Shown here piece after piece: positions 14,885-23,380 of a stretch of 33,449 nt of DNA. Position 1 is the stretch's first letter, and every line of letters begins with the position of its first letter. This stretch comes from Hyphomicrobium sp. (GTDB lineage Bacteria > Pseudomonadota > Alphaproteobacteria > Rhizobiales > Hyphomicrobiaceae): assembly GCF_003987855.1 (NCBI RefSeq), contig NZ_RXIZ01000002.1:22365-55813 (forward strand), read 5' to 3'. Under the pieces are notes generated by a model that worked only from the letters and a program-made list of their open reading frames with translations, made no database searches and was not told the DNA's origin. The translations under genes and the position numbers were made by a program.

Positions 14885-16161
14885 TGTCGGGTCCGTTCGA
14901 CGTCAGGAGCGCCGACGTGCTCATCGTAGGCGCCGGGCCAGCTGGCCTGTCAGCGGCCACGCGACTGCGACAGCTCGGCGTCGCCAAGGTCATCGTGGTC
15001 GACCGCGAACAGCAGGGCGGCGGCATTCCCCGGCATTGCGGACATCCGCCTTTTGGGATGCGCGAATTCGGGCGCGTGCTTACGGGCCCTGCCTACGCTC
15101 GCAAACTCGTCGAGCGCGCTGTCCATGCTGGAGTCGACTTGCAGCTCGGATGTTCCGTCGTGTCGATAGATTGCTCGGATGGCGATCTCGTCGTCGCGTG
15201 CGCGACCAATCGCGGGGCATTGACGGTTACCGCCAAGCGCATCGTCATTGCAACGGGCGTGCGCGAGCGGCCGCGATCAGCGCGGCTGTTAGGTGGCGAT
15301 CGTCCGCTCGGAATTCTCAACACCGGGGCGCTGCAGGAGTACGTCTATCTCGAACGTCTCGCACCCTTCCGGCGGCCGCTGATCGTTGGGACGGAACTCG
15401 TTGCGCTGTCGAGCTTGCTGACCTGCCGGAAGATTGGAGCAAGGCCGGTCGCCATGATCGAAGCGGGCTCTCACTCTACCGTACGCCGCGCGTCGATGGC
15501 GCTTCCCCGTCTGCTCGGCGTGCCGGTACGGTACGAGACCGAGATCGTCGACATTGAAGGCCGGCGCCGGGTCGAAGCGGTCACCGTTCGGGCGCGCGAT
15601 GGTCGCGTCGACACGATCGATTGCGATGGCGTTCTTCTCACCGGTTGCTTCCGGCCTGAAGCGGCGCTCGCACGGACCGCGGGGCTAGAAATCGATACGG
15701 GCTCCGGCGGTCCGGCGATAGACCAGTTCGCGCGAACCAGCGAACCTCGAATTTTTGCTGCCGGTAATGTGCTTCATCCAGTCGACACGGCTGGCTGGTC
15801 GTGGCGGGAGGGGCGGAAAGTTGGAGAATTCGTCGCGCAGGACCTCGCCGGTAAACTACCGGACGCGAAGCCAGCGATCAAACTGACGGCGGGGCCAGGA
15901 ATTCGGTATGTCGTGCCGCAGCGCTTGGTTCCCGGCGAAGGCGGATTTGAGAATTTGCAGCTGCGGGCAGATAATGACGTGTCGAGCGGGCTTGTCGCTT
16001 ACGAGGGCAACGCACTGATCCGCAAGCAGGCGCTCAGCACTGGACCTGAGCGACGGATACTTGCCCCCACATCGGCCTTTGCCGGGGCTCGCGGCGACGT
16101 CACGATCAGCATCGACGGCGAGGAGAAAACAAGCAACCGGAGCGGCTCGGAATGCGTGTAG
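14884..16161 (+). CDS. FAD/NAD(P)-dependent oxidoreductase, partner of the GlpA-like subunit
   Basis: A 425-residue pyridine-nucleotide-disulfide-oxidoreductase-fold flavoprotein. The FAD site is VLIVGAGPAGLSAATRLRQLG near the N terminus, then GGGIPRHCGHPPFG, seen in HcnB/OoxA-type and NADH-oxidoreductase partners of GlpA-like enzymes. The IVIATGVRERPRSARLLGG segment and RIFAAGNVLHPVDTAGWS are the second and third FAD contacts. The last ~90 residues (from about KLTAGPGIRYVVPQRLV) form a beta-rich extension I do not recognise. ATG 14884 overlaps the previous stop; GTG 14881 is an alternative. The longer upstream frame is a shadow. It likely forms the second half of a two-flavoprotein dehydrogenase and overlaps the kinase gene by ten bases. 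Confidence 0.83.
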   Translation: MSGPFDVRSADVLIVGAGPAGLSAATRLRQLGVAKVIVVDREQQGGGIPRHCGHPPFGMREFGRVLTGPAYARKLVERAVHAGVDLQLGCSVVSIDCSDGDLVVACATNRGALTVTAKRIVIATGVRERPRSARLLGGDRPLGILNTGALQEYVYLERLAPFRRPLIVGTELVALSSLLTCRKIGARPVAMIEAGSHSTVRRASMALPRLLGVPVRYETEIVDIEGRRRVEAVTVRARDGRVDTIDCDGVLLTGCFRPEAALARTAGLEIDTGSGGPAIDQFARTSEPRIFAAGNVLHPVDTAGWSWREGRKVGEFVAQDLAGKLPDAKPAIKLTAGPGIRYVVPQRLVPGEGGFENLQLRADNDVSSGLVAYEGNALIRKQALSTGPERRILAPTSAFAGARGDVTISIDGEEKTSNRSGSECV

Positions 16162-17576
16162 CGGCGATCGACCAAGGCACCACGTCGACGCGCGTGCTGA
16201 TCGTGGATACCGACGGCGCGGCGGAGATCGCATGCGCCATCACCCACAAGCAGTTCCATCCGCATCCGGGTTGGGTCGAACACGATCCGGAAGAGCTGCT
16301 CGGAAATATTCTCAATTGCCTCAAGGCGGCTGGCGCAATCGATGCGATCGGAATCGACAATCAAGGGGAGAGCTGCCTCGCTTGGGATGCAGAGAGCGGG
16401 GTGGCGTTGTCACCCGTCATCGTCTGGCAGGACAACCGCACCGCCGAAGCCGTCGCGCGGCTGAAAGAAAAGGGCGCGGAGGCACTAACAATATCCCGAG
16501 CTGGGCTTCCGCTCGATGCTTACTTTTCCGCGTCCAAACTCGCCTGGATCGTGGCGAATGTCCCTGCCGCTCGAGACGCGCTGAATGCAGGACGGCTGCG
16601 GCTTGGCACCACGGATGCGTTTTTTCTCTCGCGCCTGACTGGCCAGTTCGCCACCGACGTGACGACAGCGTCACGTACGTCGCTGATGAATCTCGAGACT
16701 GGCCGATGGGATGATGATCTCTGCAATCTCTTCGGCGTACCGATTGAGTGCTTGCCGGAGATCCGATCCACGGTTGCCGACTACGGCCGTATCGACGGCA
16801 TACCGGTGACGGCGTCCGTCGTGGATCAGCAGGCGGCGCTCTTCGGTCATGGTTGCCGAAACCCAGGCGATGCGAAGATCACGTTTGGTACGGGCGCATT
16901 TGCGCTCGCGGTTACGGGTGCCGAGATCGCGCGAGCGCCGGATAAAGGTCTGTTGCCAACGGTCGCCTGGGCGGTTGGCGGGAAAACCACGTACGCTGTG
17001 GACGGCGGTGTTTATGACGCTGGATCGGCAGTGGAATGGGCCCGACGCATTGGCCTAGTCGCTGACCTCGAAAAAGATCTTGATTGGTTCGATCCAGAAC
17101 CGGCTATCAATCGCGGTGTCGTCTTCGTGCCTGCCCTCTCGGGGCTTGCCTGCCCGCATTGGGACCGCACGGCCGCTTCGCTGTTCCTCGGCATGTCGGC
17201 CGATACGACGCAAGCCGATCTTCGCCAGGCTCTTCTCGAAGGCATTGCGCTTAGCGCTGCCGACGTCGTCACCGCGATGCACGCGCATGTACCTATCGGC
17301 GGATCTATAGCCATCGACGGGGGGCTGGCACGGAGCCGTTACTTCGCGCAGTTTCTCGCCGATATGATCGGGCGTGACGTCGTCGTAGCGGAGTTTGACG
17401 AGCGCACGGCGTTTGGAACGGCAAAACTGGCCGCCCTTGGGGCTGGGATCGAGCTTCCCGAACCGCCGACGAGAACACACACGTTCCGGCCGCGTACCGC
17501 TGACAGCACTGAAACAAGAAAGCGATTTCACGATGCCGTTTCGCGCTGCAAAGGCTGGCGCGATCTGCGTGAATAG
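16152..17576 (+). CDS. FGGY-family carbohydrate kinase, glycerol-kinase-like
   Basis: A 474-residue ATP-dependent polyol kinase. N-terminal phosphate loop DQGTTSTRVLIVDT (7-20), GIDNQGES (68-74), the hinge LDAYFSASKLAWI (121-133), VVDQQAALFG (223-232), ITFGTGAFAL and DGGLARSRYFAQFLADMIG all match GlpK in order. Aligned by eye to E. coli GlpK, the glycerol contacts Glu84, Tyr135 and Asp245 are kept (Glu73, Tyr124, Asp225), but Arg83 is replaced by Gly72. That change should open or alter the substrate pocket, so the natural substrate may not be glycerol. It ends the three-gene overlapping operon and probably makes the phosphorylated substrate for the upstream flavoproteins and an effector for the DeoR repressor. 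Confidence 0.88.
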   Translation: MRVAAIDQGTTSTRVLIVDTDGAAEIACAITHKQFHPHPGWVEHDPEELLGNILNCLKAAGAIDAIGIDNQGESCLAWDAESGVALSPVIVWQDNRTAEAVARLKEKGAEALTISRAGLPLDAYFSASKLAWIVANVPAARDALNAGRLRLGTTDAFFLSRLTGQFATDVTTASRTSLMNLETGRWDDDLCNLFGVPIECLPEIRSTVADYGRIDGIPVTASVVDQQAALFGHGCRNPGDAKITFGTGAFALAVTGAEIARAPDKGLLPTVAWAVGGKTTYAVDGGVYDAGSAVEWARRIGLVADLEKDLDWFDPEPAINRGVVFVPALSGLACPHWDRTAASLFLGMSADTTQADLRQALLEGIALSAADVVTAMHAHVPIGGSIAIDGGLARSRYFAQFLADMIGRDVVVAEFDERTAFGTAKLAALGAGIELPEPPTRTHTFRPRTADSTETRKRFHDAVSRCKGWRDLRE

Positions 17577-17744
17577 CCTCGCGACGAAAAACCCGAGGGC
17601 GCACCGCCTGCGCGAAAAAAGCTCGAGCGCTAAGCTCTTACTCGTGGATCGCGTCGCTGTTCGGGTAGGCCTTACTGACATAGTGCGGAAAGGAAAAATC
17701 CGTTCTAATCACCGGCAAAATCGAACTTCGAAAGAGATCGTTCC

Positions 17745-19112
17745 GTGACTTCGATGCCAAACACTGCGTCCTCATATCCATCCGCGCGGGAACTCGGGAG
17801 CGGGAGGATCAAATCGCATCACGCCCTTGCTTATAGGCCGTACTGGTGGGACGCCGCGCCGGGCGGGTCAGATGAAAATCTCAAGACCGTTCCCAAGAAC
17901 TGCGACGTTGCAATCGTCGGTTCGGGGTTCACTGGGTTTTCGGCAGCACTCACGCTGGCGCGAGCAGGGCGTAGCGTCAGCGTCTTCGAGCGTGGCCGCG
18001 CCGGCTTCGGAGCGAGCACGCGTAACGGCGGACAGGTCGGGAGCGGAAATCAGAAGTTCCGGGTCAAAACGCTCATTGATCTTCGGGGTCGCCGCAAAGC
18101 CGAGGAGATGTTGCGCGAGGGTACGCGCATGCTCGAATACATTGCAACCTTGATCGAGACGGAAAAAATCGATTGCCACTTTCGCCGGAACGGCCGGTTC
18201 AGGGCAGCCGTACGGGCTGAGCACTACGAGGCCATGGCCGCGGACATGCGCGATCTCAAGGAGGTCGCAGGCGTCGAAAGTTTCATGGTGCCGAAGGCGG
18301 AGCAGACTTCCGAGCTTGGTACCGATGCCTTTTTTGGCGGCTCGGTCCTTCCCAACGATGCGTCGCTTCATCCCGGCCTTTATCACGCCGGGCTGATGCA
18401 GCGCTTCGCTGAGGCCGGCGGACAAGTTGTGGATCACACAGGAGTGACGAACATCGAGCCAGTGGCGGGCGGCTTCCGAGTGCGCTCGAAGCGCGGCGAG
18501 ACATTGGCGCGGAATGTCCTCATCGCCAGCAACGGCTACACCGACGCCCTTGTGCCGGAACTCAGGTGCCGGATCGTGCCGGTCGGATCGGCAATCATTG
18601 CTACGGGCGAAATCCCCGAAGCTCTCTATAGTCGTCTACTGCCAAAAAACCGCGTCTACGGGAATACGAACCGCGTCTTCTATTATTTTCGCGGAGCGCC
18701 CGACGCACGGCGTATCCTGTGGGGCGGGCGTGTTGGCCGACTGTCGTTGAGCAAGAACTCTCCGCAAGCCTATAGGCACCTGGCGCAAGATATGCTGCGG
18801 GTCTTTCCTGATCTTGGATCTGCGCCAATTACGCACGCTTGGGACGGCACGATCGGCTACACGTACGACGAAATCCCGCATCTCGGCAAAACTGCTGCGG
18901 GAATGCACTATGCGATCGGCTACTGCGGTACAGGCGTGTCGCGCGCTACGTATTTCGGCAACAAGATTGCCCTACAAATGCTGGAACGCGCCGAGGGTCG
19001 CACCTCGTTCGATGATCTCGCGTTCCCGGCCTTTCCAGCGCATGCCATCGCGCAAAGGGCGGTGCCCTTCGTGGAAGCCTGGTACCGCCTTCGCGACACG
19101 GCCAATATGTAG
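17745..19112 (+). CDS. FAD-dependent amine oxidoreductase, PuuB-like paralogue
   Basis: A 455-residue DAO-superfamily flavoprotein. Ahead of the FAD fold is the segment [18 protein letters not shown], characteristic of gamma-glutamylputrescine oxidase-like proteins. The nucleotide fold is [19 protein letters not shown] (57-75), then [17 protein letters not shown], the flavin loop. The C-terminal [18 protein letters not shown] is the second FAD contact. It is a paralogue of the oxidase at 4983 but closer to canonical PuuB. GTG 17745 has AAAGAGA upstream; ATG 17754 is possible. It follows the kinase by 168 bases with no clear terminator between. The substrate is probably a secondary amine or N-substituted amino acid. 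Confidence 0.87.
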   Translation: MTSMPNTASSYPSARELGSGRIKSHHALAYRPYWWDAAPGGSDENLKTVPKNCDVAIVGSGFTGFSAALTLARAGRSVSVFERGRAGFGASTRNGGQVGSGNQKFRVKTLIDLRGRRKAEEMLREGTRMLEYIATLIETEKIDCHFRRNGRFRAAVRAEHYEAMAADMRDLKEVAGVESFMVPKAEQTSELGTDAFFGGSVLPNDASLHPGLYHAGLMQRFAEAGGQVVDHTGVTNIEPVAGGFRVRSKRGETLARNVLIASNGYTDALVPELRCRIVPVGSAIIATGEIPEALYSRLLPKNRVYGNTNRVFYYFRGAPDARRILWGGRVGRLSLSKNSPQAYRHLAQDMLRVFPDLGSAPITHAWDGTIGYTYDEIPHLGKTAAGMHYAIGYCGTGVSRATYFGNKIALQMLERAEGRTSFDDLAFPAFPAHAIAQRAVPFVEAWYRLRDTANM

Positions 19113-19177
19113 CGGTGTACGCCGCGCTTTGCGGCTGGGGGGCGCGCACCTACATAAGCGGCAGTCCGGAGGACATG

Positions 19178-20191
19178 ATGGCCGCAATCTCGATACTCGA
19201 TCTCGTTCGCGTGACACAGAGCACGGATGCGCGCGGCGCACTCGACAACGCACGTGATCTCGCAGCCCACGCCGAACGATGGGGCTACCGCCGCTTCTGG
19301 GTGGCAGAGCATCACAATATGCCGGGCATCGCCAGCGCCGCGACGTCCATCGTGATTGCTCACATCGCAGCAGGATCAAAGACGATACGCGTCGGCGCGG
19401 GCGGCATCATGCTTCCCAATCACGCGCCCATCATCATAGCCGAACAGTTCGGTACATTGGCGCGACTGTTTCCGGGCCGCATCGATCTCGGGCTCGGACG
19501 GGCGCCGGGCACGGATCCCGCAACCGTTCAAGCGCTGCGGCGGCAGCCATCTGCTTCGGAAAGTTTTCCGCAGGACGTTCTCGAACTGCAGGCTTATTTC
19601 GCTGCCGCGTCTCCCGGTCAGCGGGTACAGGCGGTTCCCGCAGCGGGGACGGACGTGCCGCTGTGGATTCTGGGCTCAAGCCTGTTCGGCGCGTACCTCG
19701 CCGCCGAGCTGGGGCTTCCCTATGCGTTTGCTTCGCACTTCGCGCCGGAGCAATTGCTTCCGGCACTCGACGTCTATCGCAGTCGCTTCAAGCCCTCAGA
19801 GCAGCTTGGTAAGCCGCACGCCATGGTCGGCGTGAATATCATCGCGGCCGAAACGGATCGTGAAGCCAGATTTTTGGCGACCACGCAGCAGATGTCGTTT
19901 GCGAATATTTTGCGCGGGGCGCGGCAGCTCAGCCAGCCGCCGATCGATGATATCGAGACCTATTGGTCGCCACGCGAAAAGGCGCAGGCCATGCAGATGC
20001 TCTCCCGCTCGATCATCGGATCACCCGCGACAGTCAAGGCCGGCCTTGAGGCCCTGATTGACGAAACAGCGGCGGATGAAGTTATGATCGTGTCGGATAT
20101 CTACGATCACGCCCTGAGGCTGCGTTCGTTCGAGATCATCGCCGATACGCAGCAAGCAGCTGCCGCGCAGCAACTTTGTATGGAGACTTGA
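19178..20191 (+). CDS. LLM-class flavin-dependent oxidoreductase (luciferase-like, MsnO8 type)
   Basis: A 337-residue TIM-barrel flavin monooxygenase-like protein. The bacterial-luciferase fold is shown by [53 protein letters not shown], then [23 protein letters not shown], which is the MsnO8 subgroup signature. [29 protein letters not shown] and [12 protein letters not shown] complete the barrel. Two ATGs lie in tandem at 19175 and 19178; the second sits five bases from GGAGG and was preferred. These enzymes use reduced FMN or F420; in proteobacteria FMN is likely. The stop overlaps TTG codons near the start of the sulfite-oxidase-like gene, so the two are probably co-translated. Confidence 0.88.
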   Translation: MAAISILDLVRVTQSTDARGALDNARDLAAHAERWGYRRFWVAEHHNMPGIASAATSIVIAHIAAGSKTIRVGAGGIMLPNHAPIIIAEQFGTLARLFPGRIDLGLGRAPGTDPATVQALRRQPSASESFPQDVLELQAYFAAASPGQRVQAVPAAGTDVPLWILGSSLFGAYLAAELGLPYAFASHFAPEQLLPALDVYRSRFKPSEQLGKPHAMVGVNIIAAETDREARFLATTQQMSFANILRGARQLSQPPIDDIETYWSPREKAQAMQMLSRSIIGSPATVKAGLEALIDETAADEVMIVSDIYDHALRLRSFEIIADTQQAAAAQQLCMET

Positions 20192-20193
20192 GC

Positions 20194-20865
20194 TTGGCGG
20201 CTGATGACAGCGCGGAGTTTCCCGATAGCACAAAGCTTACGCGGACAAAGCGCCAGTGGGCGCGAGAAGGCCGCTTTCTCACGGGGCGCGTTGCCCGCCC
20301 CGACTCGGAGCGGTTGCCGCCGGGCCAGCACCTCGTTCGCGACTGGCCGGTACTGGACCTGGGCGAACAACCCGAGATCGCGCTCGATAAATGGGAGCTC
20401 GTCGTTGATGGCGCGGTCGAGCATCCGGTCAGGCTCGATTGGGCGCAATTCCATGACCAGCCGCAAAGCCAAAAGACGTCAGACATCCACTGCGTCACGA
20501 CCTGGTCGCGCTACGACAACCGTTGGGGCGGGGTCGCAACGCAGGATATACTCGATCGCGTGATGCCCAAGGCTGATGCACACTTCGTCATTCTGCACAG
20601 CTACGATCGCTATACGACCAACATCACGCTGGAAGATTTTGCGTCTGAGGATGCGATCGTCGCGCATAGTTGGGAGGGGCAGCCGCTGTCCCGCGAGCAC
20701 GGCGGCCCTGTGCGCCTCATCGTGCCCCACCTCTATCTCTGGAAAAGCGCGAAGTGGCTGAAGCGGATCGAATTTGCGTCACGCGACGCGCCCGGCTTCT
20801 GGGAAGTGAACGGATATCACAATCGCGCTGACCCTTGGAAAGAGCAGCGCTATTCCGACGATTGA
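20194..20865 (+). CDS. Sulfite-oxidase-like molybdopterin oxidoreductase
   Basis: A 223-residue single-domain molybdenum-cofactor protein of the sulfite-oxidase superfamily (YuiH/MsrP-like fold without a twin-arginine signal). The cofactor-ligand cysteine is Cys100 in DIHCVTTWSRYDNRWGGV. Other family segments are KWELVVDGAVEHPVRLDW, VILHSYDRYTTNITLEDF, HGGPVRLIVPHLYLWKSAKWLKRIEF and GFWEVNGYHNRADPW. The start is unusual: no ATG fits, and TTG 20194 has GGAG eight bases upstream; TTG 20188 and 20176 are in frame. No signal peptide is present, so it should be cytoplasmic. It follows the LLM gene directly. Substrate is unknown. Confidence 0.87.
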   Translation: MAADDSAEFPDSTKLTRTKRQWAREGRFLTGRVARPDSERLPPGQHLVRDWPVLDLGEQPEIALDKWELVVDGAVEHPVRLDWAQFHDQPQSQKTSDIHCVTTWSRYDNRWGGVATQDILDRVMPKADAHFVILHSYDRYTTNITLEDFASEDAIVAHSWEGQPLSREHGGPVRLIVPHLYLWKSAKWLKRIEFASRDAPGFWEVNGYHNRADPWKEQRYSDD

Positions 20866-20908
20866 TTGGTTAAGGCGACCCGTTGAGTCGAAGGGCGGCG
20901 CACAAAAT

Positions 20909-20930
20909 GGCCGAGATGGTGATCTCTGCC
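20909..20930 (+). terminator. Weak hairpin after the molybdoenzyme gene
   Basis: GGC-C-GAGAT and ATCTC-T-GCC form a nine-position stem with one mismatch and a GGTG loop, 44 bases after the stop. The following sequence has only a short TTT, so termination efficiency is doubtful. Confidence 0.3.
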
Positions 20931-20994
20931 ATCGTTTAGGCGTTCCGGCGGCGATAGTGTCCAATATCTAGGGAGCACTCAAAAGGGGGGTTGC

Positions 20995-22950
20995 TTGTTT
21001 CCCCAACGCCATTGGCACCAAATCGCGCGCGCCACCGTACCGGTGATCGCCGCGCTTCTCTCCTGCATCGCGCCGGCGCAGTCCGAAGCCAAGGACGATT
21101 TCGCGGCCTGCGATGGCGAGGCTGGCCTTGCGGTCATGGCCTCGCCGATGTCGCCCTGGAAGGGCGCTCCGTTGCGTGTGATGTTCACCGCCGAAACCGC
21201 GATCAAGGGCGAACTGACGCTCACCGCGCCGGATGGGAAGATCGCCGTAACATCGAGCGAGCGGCATGGCGGACCTCCTTATTTCTGGTTTGCCGAGGTC
21301 GCATCGCCTGCGGCCGGAACGTGGTTGGCGACGCTTACGCGCGAGGGCGCCTCAAGTTGCGCGACGGTAAAGCGTGAGTTCGTCGTCGCGAAAACAGCCG
21401 GTGCGCCGCCGCGCCCAGTCGCCAAGAGCGTGTGGCCGATCCGTGCGAAATGGGATCGCGAAACCGAGAACCTCTATTCCGCTTGGATAGAAAAGCTGTT
21501 CGATGACCCAATCGAGGAGCAACCGTCGTGGCCGGCATTGCACGAAGTTCTGCGTGATAAATCCCGCAACATCCTCTTCAACCATATGGGCCTTGCCGAG
21601 GATGAGAAGAAGCTCATCATGCAGCCCGATTGCGCGGATCTTCCTTATTTCCTTCGCGCATACTTCGCATTCAAGGTCGGGCTGCCATTCGGGTATTCCA
21701 AGTGCACACGCGGTGGCGGCGGGAAGGCGCCGCGGTGTCCACAGTGGTTCAACATTCAGAAAGAGGATGTGCCACAAGCGACAGGCGCGCAGAAGCCGGT
21801 GCAGAGCGCGAGCAATTCGCTTTTTGGTGTTTTCGATACCGCATCGGGCGATGAGCCGTCGCGCCCCGCCCGTCCACCGGGACTCGTTCCCGGCTTCGGT
21901 TATTACGTGCGAACTGTCGTTGCCAATGCCGTACACTCGGGCTCCGGCCGCACGGCTGCCGACGACAACAACACCGACTACTATCCCGTCGCTCTGAAAG
22001 CCGAAACGCTGCGGCCCGGTACCATATATGCCGACCCCTATGGTCACGTTCTGGTTCTCGTAAAGCGCGTCGCCCAGACGAGTGAATCGGCGGGCGTGTT
22101 CCTTGCCGTCGACGGCCAGCCCGACGGCACGGTGGCCCGCAAACGCTTCTGGCGCGGGAACTTCCTGTTCGCGCAGAATCCTTCACTCGGCGGCCCAGGC
22201 TTCAAGCGCTTTCGCCCCATCGTCGCGGACAATTCCGGCACGCTCCGGCGATTGACGAACTCCGAGATCTCCAAGGACGCCGACTACGGAGATTTCTCGC
22301 TCGAGCAATCGAAGCTCGGCGTCGAGGACTTCTATGATCGCATGGACGATGTGATGTCGCCAGAACCGCTCGACCCTGAGCGGGCGATGAAGGAAACGAT
22401 CACCGCGCTCGAAGAGCAGGTGAAAACCCGCGTGACGTCGGTGGAGAACGGGAGAAAGTATCAGGTCGGCGGCGGAGCAACCGTCGCCATCCCGAACGGT
22501 CCTTCGATCTTCGAGACGACTGGAGCGTGGGAGGATTTCGCAACGCCATCGCGGGACCTTCGCCTGCTTATCGCGATCGATGTGGTGCGCGGTTTTCCCG
22601 AGCGCGTGGCGCGTCGCGCCGATCGCTATGCGATGCCGAAGGACAAAACGGCCGAGGACGTGAGATCCGAGCTCAACCGTACGCTCGCAAATGAGATCGT
22701 CGCGCGGAAATTTTCCTACACGCGCACCGATGGCTCACAATGGACATTGACGCTGAAGGACGTCATCGAAAGATCGAAGGATCTGGAGATGGCTTACAAC
22801 GTCAACGATTGCGCGGAGGTCCGTTGGGGCGCCGCGGCAAAAAGCGATGAGGCGGCAACGTGCAAGCAGCGCGCCTCTGCCGAACAGCGCGCCAAGATGG
22901 AAGACTATCGGCAATGGTTCCACGAACGCAGACGCCCTCTGCGGGAGTGA
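20995..22950 (+). CDS. Exported 651-residue protein with predicted papain-like Cys/His domain
   Basis: I do not recognise this as a named family. It has an N-terminal signal peptide (VPVIAALLSCIAPAQSEA) and then a beta-rich segment (about 45-132, LRVMFTAETAIKGELTLTAPDG) like an immunoglobulin-type domain. In the middle, PDCADLPYFLRAYFAFKVGLPF places Cys213 at the start of a hydrophobic helix, and IYADPYGHVLVLVKRV places His351 on a strand. That order and context is how NlpC/P60 and other papain-like enzymes present their catalytic pair. A polar residue in AVDGQPDG (about 373) could complete a triad. The C-terminal 250 residues are charged and helical. TTG 20995 follows a G-rich ribosome-binding site; no better start exists. 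It may act on peptidoglycan or a periplasmic amide, but this is inference. Confidence 0.72.
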   Translation: MFPQRHWHQIARATVPVIAALLSCIAPAQSEAKDDFAACDGEAGLAVMASPMSPWKGAPLRVMFTAETAIKGELTLTAPDGKIAVTSSERHGGPPYFWFAEVASPAAGTWLATLTREGASSCATVKREFVVAKTAGAPPRPVAKSVWPIRAKWDRETENLYSAWIEKLFDDPIEEQPSWPALHEVLRDKSRNILFNHMGLAEDEKKLIMQPDCADLPYFLRAYFAFKVGLPFGYSKCTRGGGGKAPRCPQWFNIQKEDVPQATGAQKPVQSASNSLFGVFDTASGDEPSRPARPPGLVPGFGYYVRTVVANAVHSGSGRTAADDNNTDYYPVALKAETLRPGTIYADPYGHVLVLVKRVAQTSESAGVFLAVDGQPDGTVARKRFWRGNFLFAQNPSLGGPGFKRFRPIVADNSGTLRRLTNSEISKDADYGDFSLEQSKLGVEDFYDRMDDVMSPEPLDPERAMKETITALEEQVKTRVTSVENGRKYQVGGGATVAIPNGPSIFETTGAWEDFATPSRDLRLLIAIDVVRGFPERVARRADRYAMPKDKTAEDVRSELNRTLANEIVARKFSYTRTDGSQWTLTLKDVIERSKDLEMAYNVNDCAEVRWGAAAKSDEAATCKQRASAEQRAKMEDYRQWFHERRRPLRE

Positions 22951-22990
22951 TCCGCACGCGGCGCTCAGAAGCGGGATTGTCGTGCGAAGC

Positions 22991-23128
22991 TTATTCGCTG
23001 CGGGTCGGGACGTCTCGATCCGACCGATGACTGCGGCTCGTGAGAAACAGCAATAACCCCGTTCCCACAGCTCCCAGGATGAGAAGGCCTTCGACGGCGA
23101 AGATCATCGTGTAGGCTGAATCGGGCAT
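22991..23128 (-). CDS. Small single-pass membrane protein (45 residues)
   Basis: A 45-residue protein, MPDSAYTMIFAVEGLL onward, with one hydrophobic segment (about residues 7-28, ending TGLLLFLTS) and a charged, Arg- and Asp-rich C-terminal tail. ATG 23128 was chosen because AGAGGA lies seven bases upstream, a very good ribosome-binding site; the frame is open further upstream without support. Family unknown. It is convergent with the 651-residue exported-protein gene (40 bases between stops), and 252 bases separate it from pfkB. Confidence 0.6.
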   Translation of the reverse strand: MPDSAYTMIFAVEGLLILGAVGTGLLLFLTSRSHRSDRDVPTRSE

Positions 23129-23380
23129 TGCACTTCCTCTTTTTGTTGTGTCGCAATGAGACCCTGATCGCGCTCGGAAATCCAATCACGAGTGCAGTGA
23201 TTAAGCGTTTATTATTTCAACTGCCTCGCAGTGCACAAAAACCGCGAATCCTTCCGTGTCCGGATAAAACTGAAAATTTCGGCGACGGACCAACGGCTTG
23301 GGACAAGCGCTTCGGCTCGATTTGCGCTGATCAGCTGCGAAGAATTTCGCACTGCACACTATTATTAAGCGCGCAGGCGC

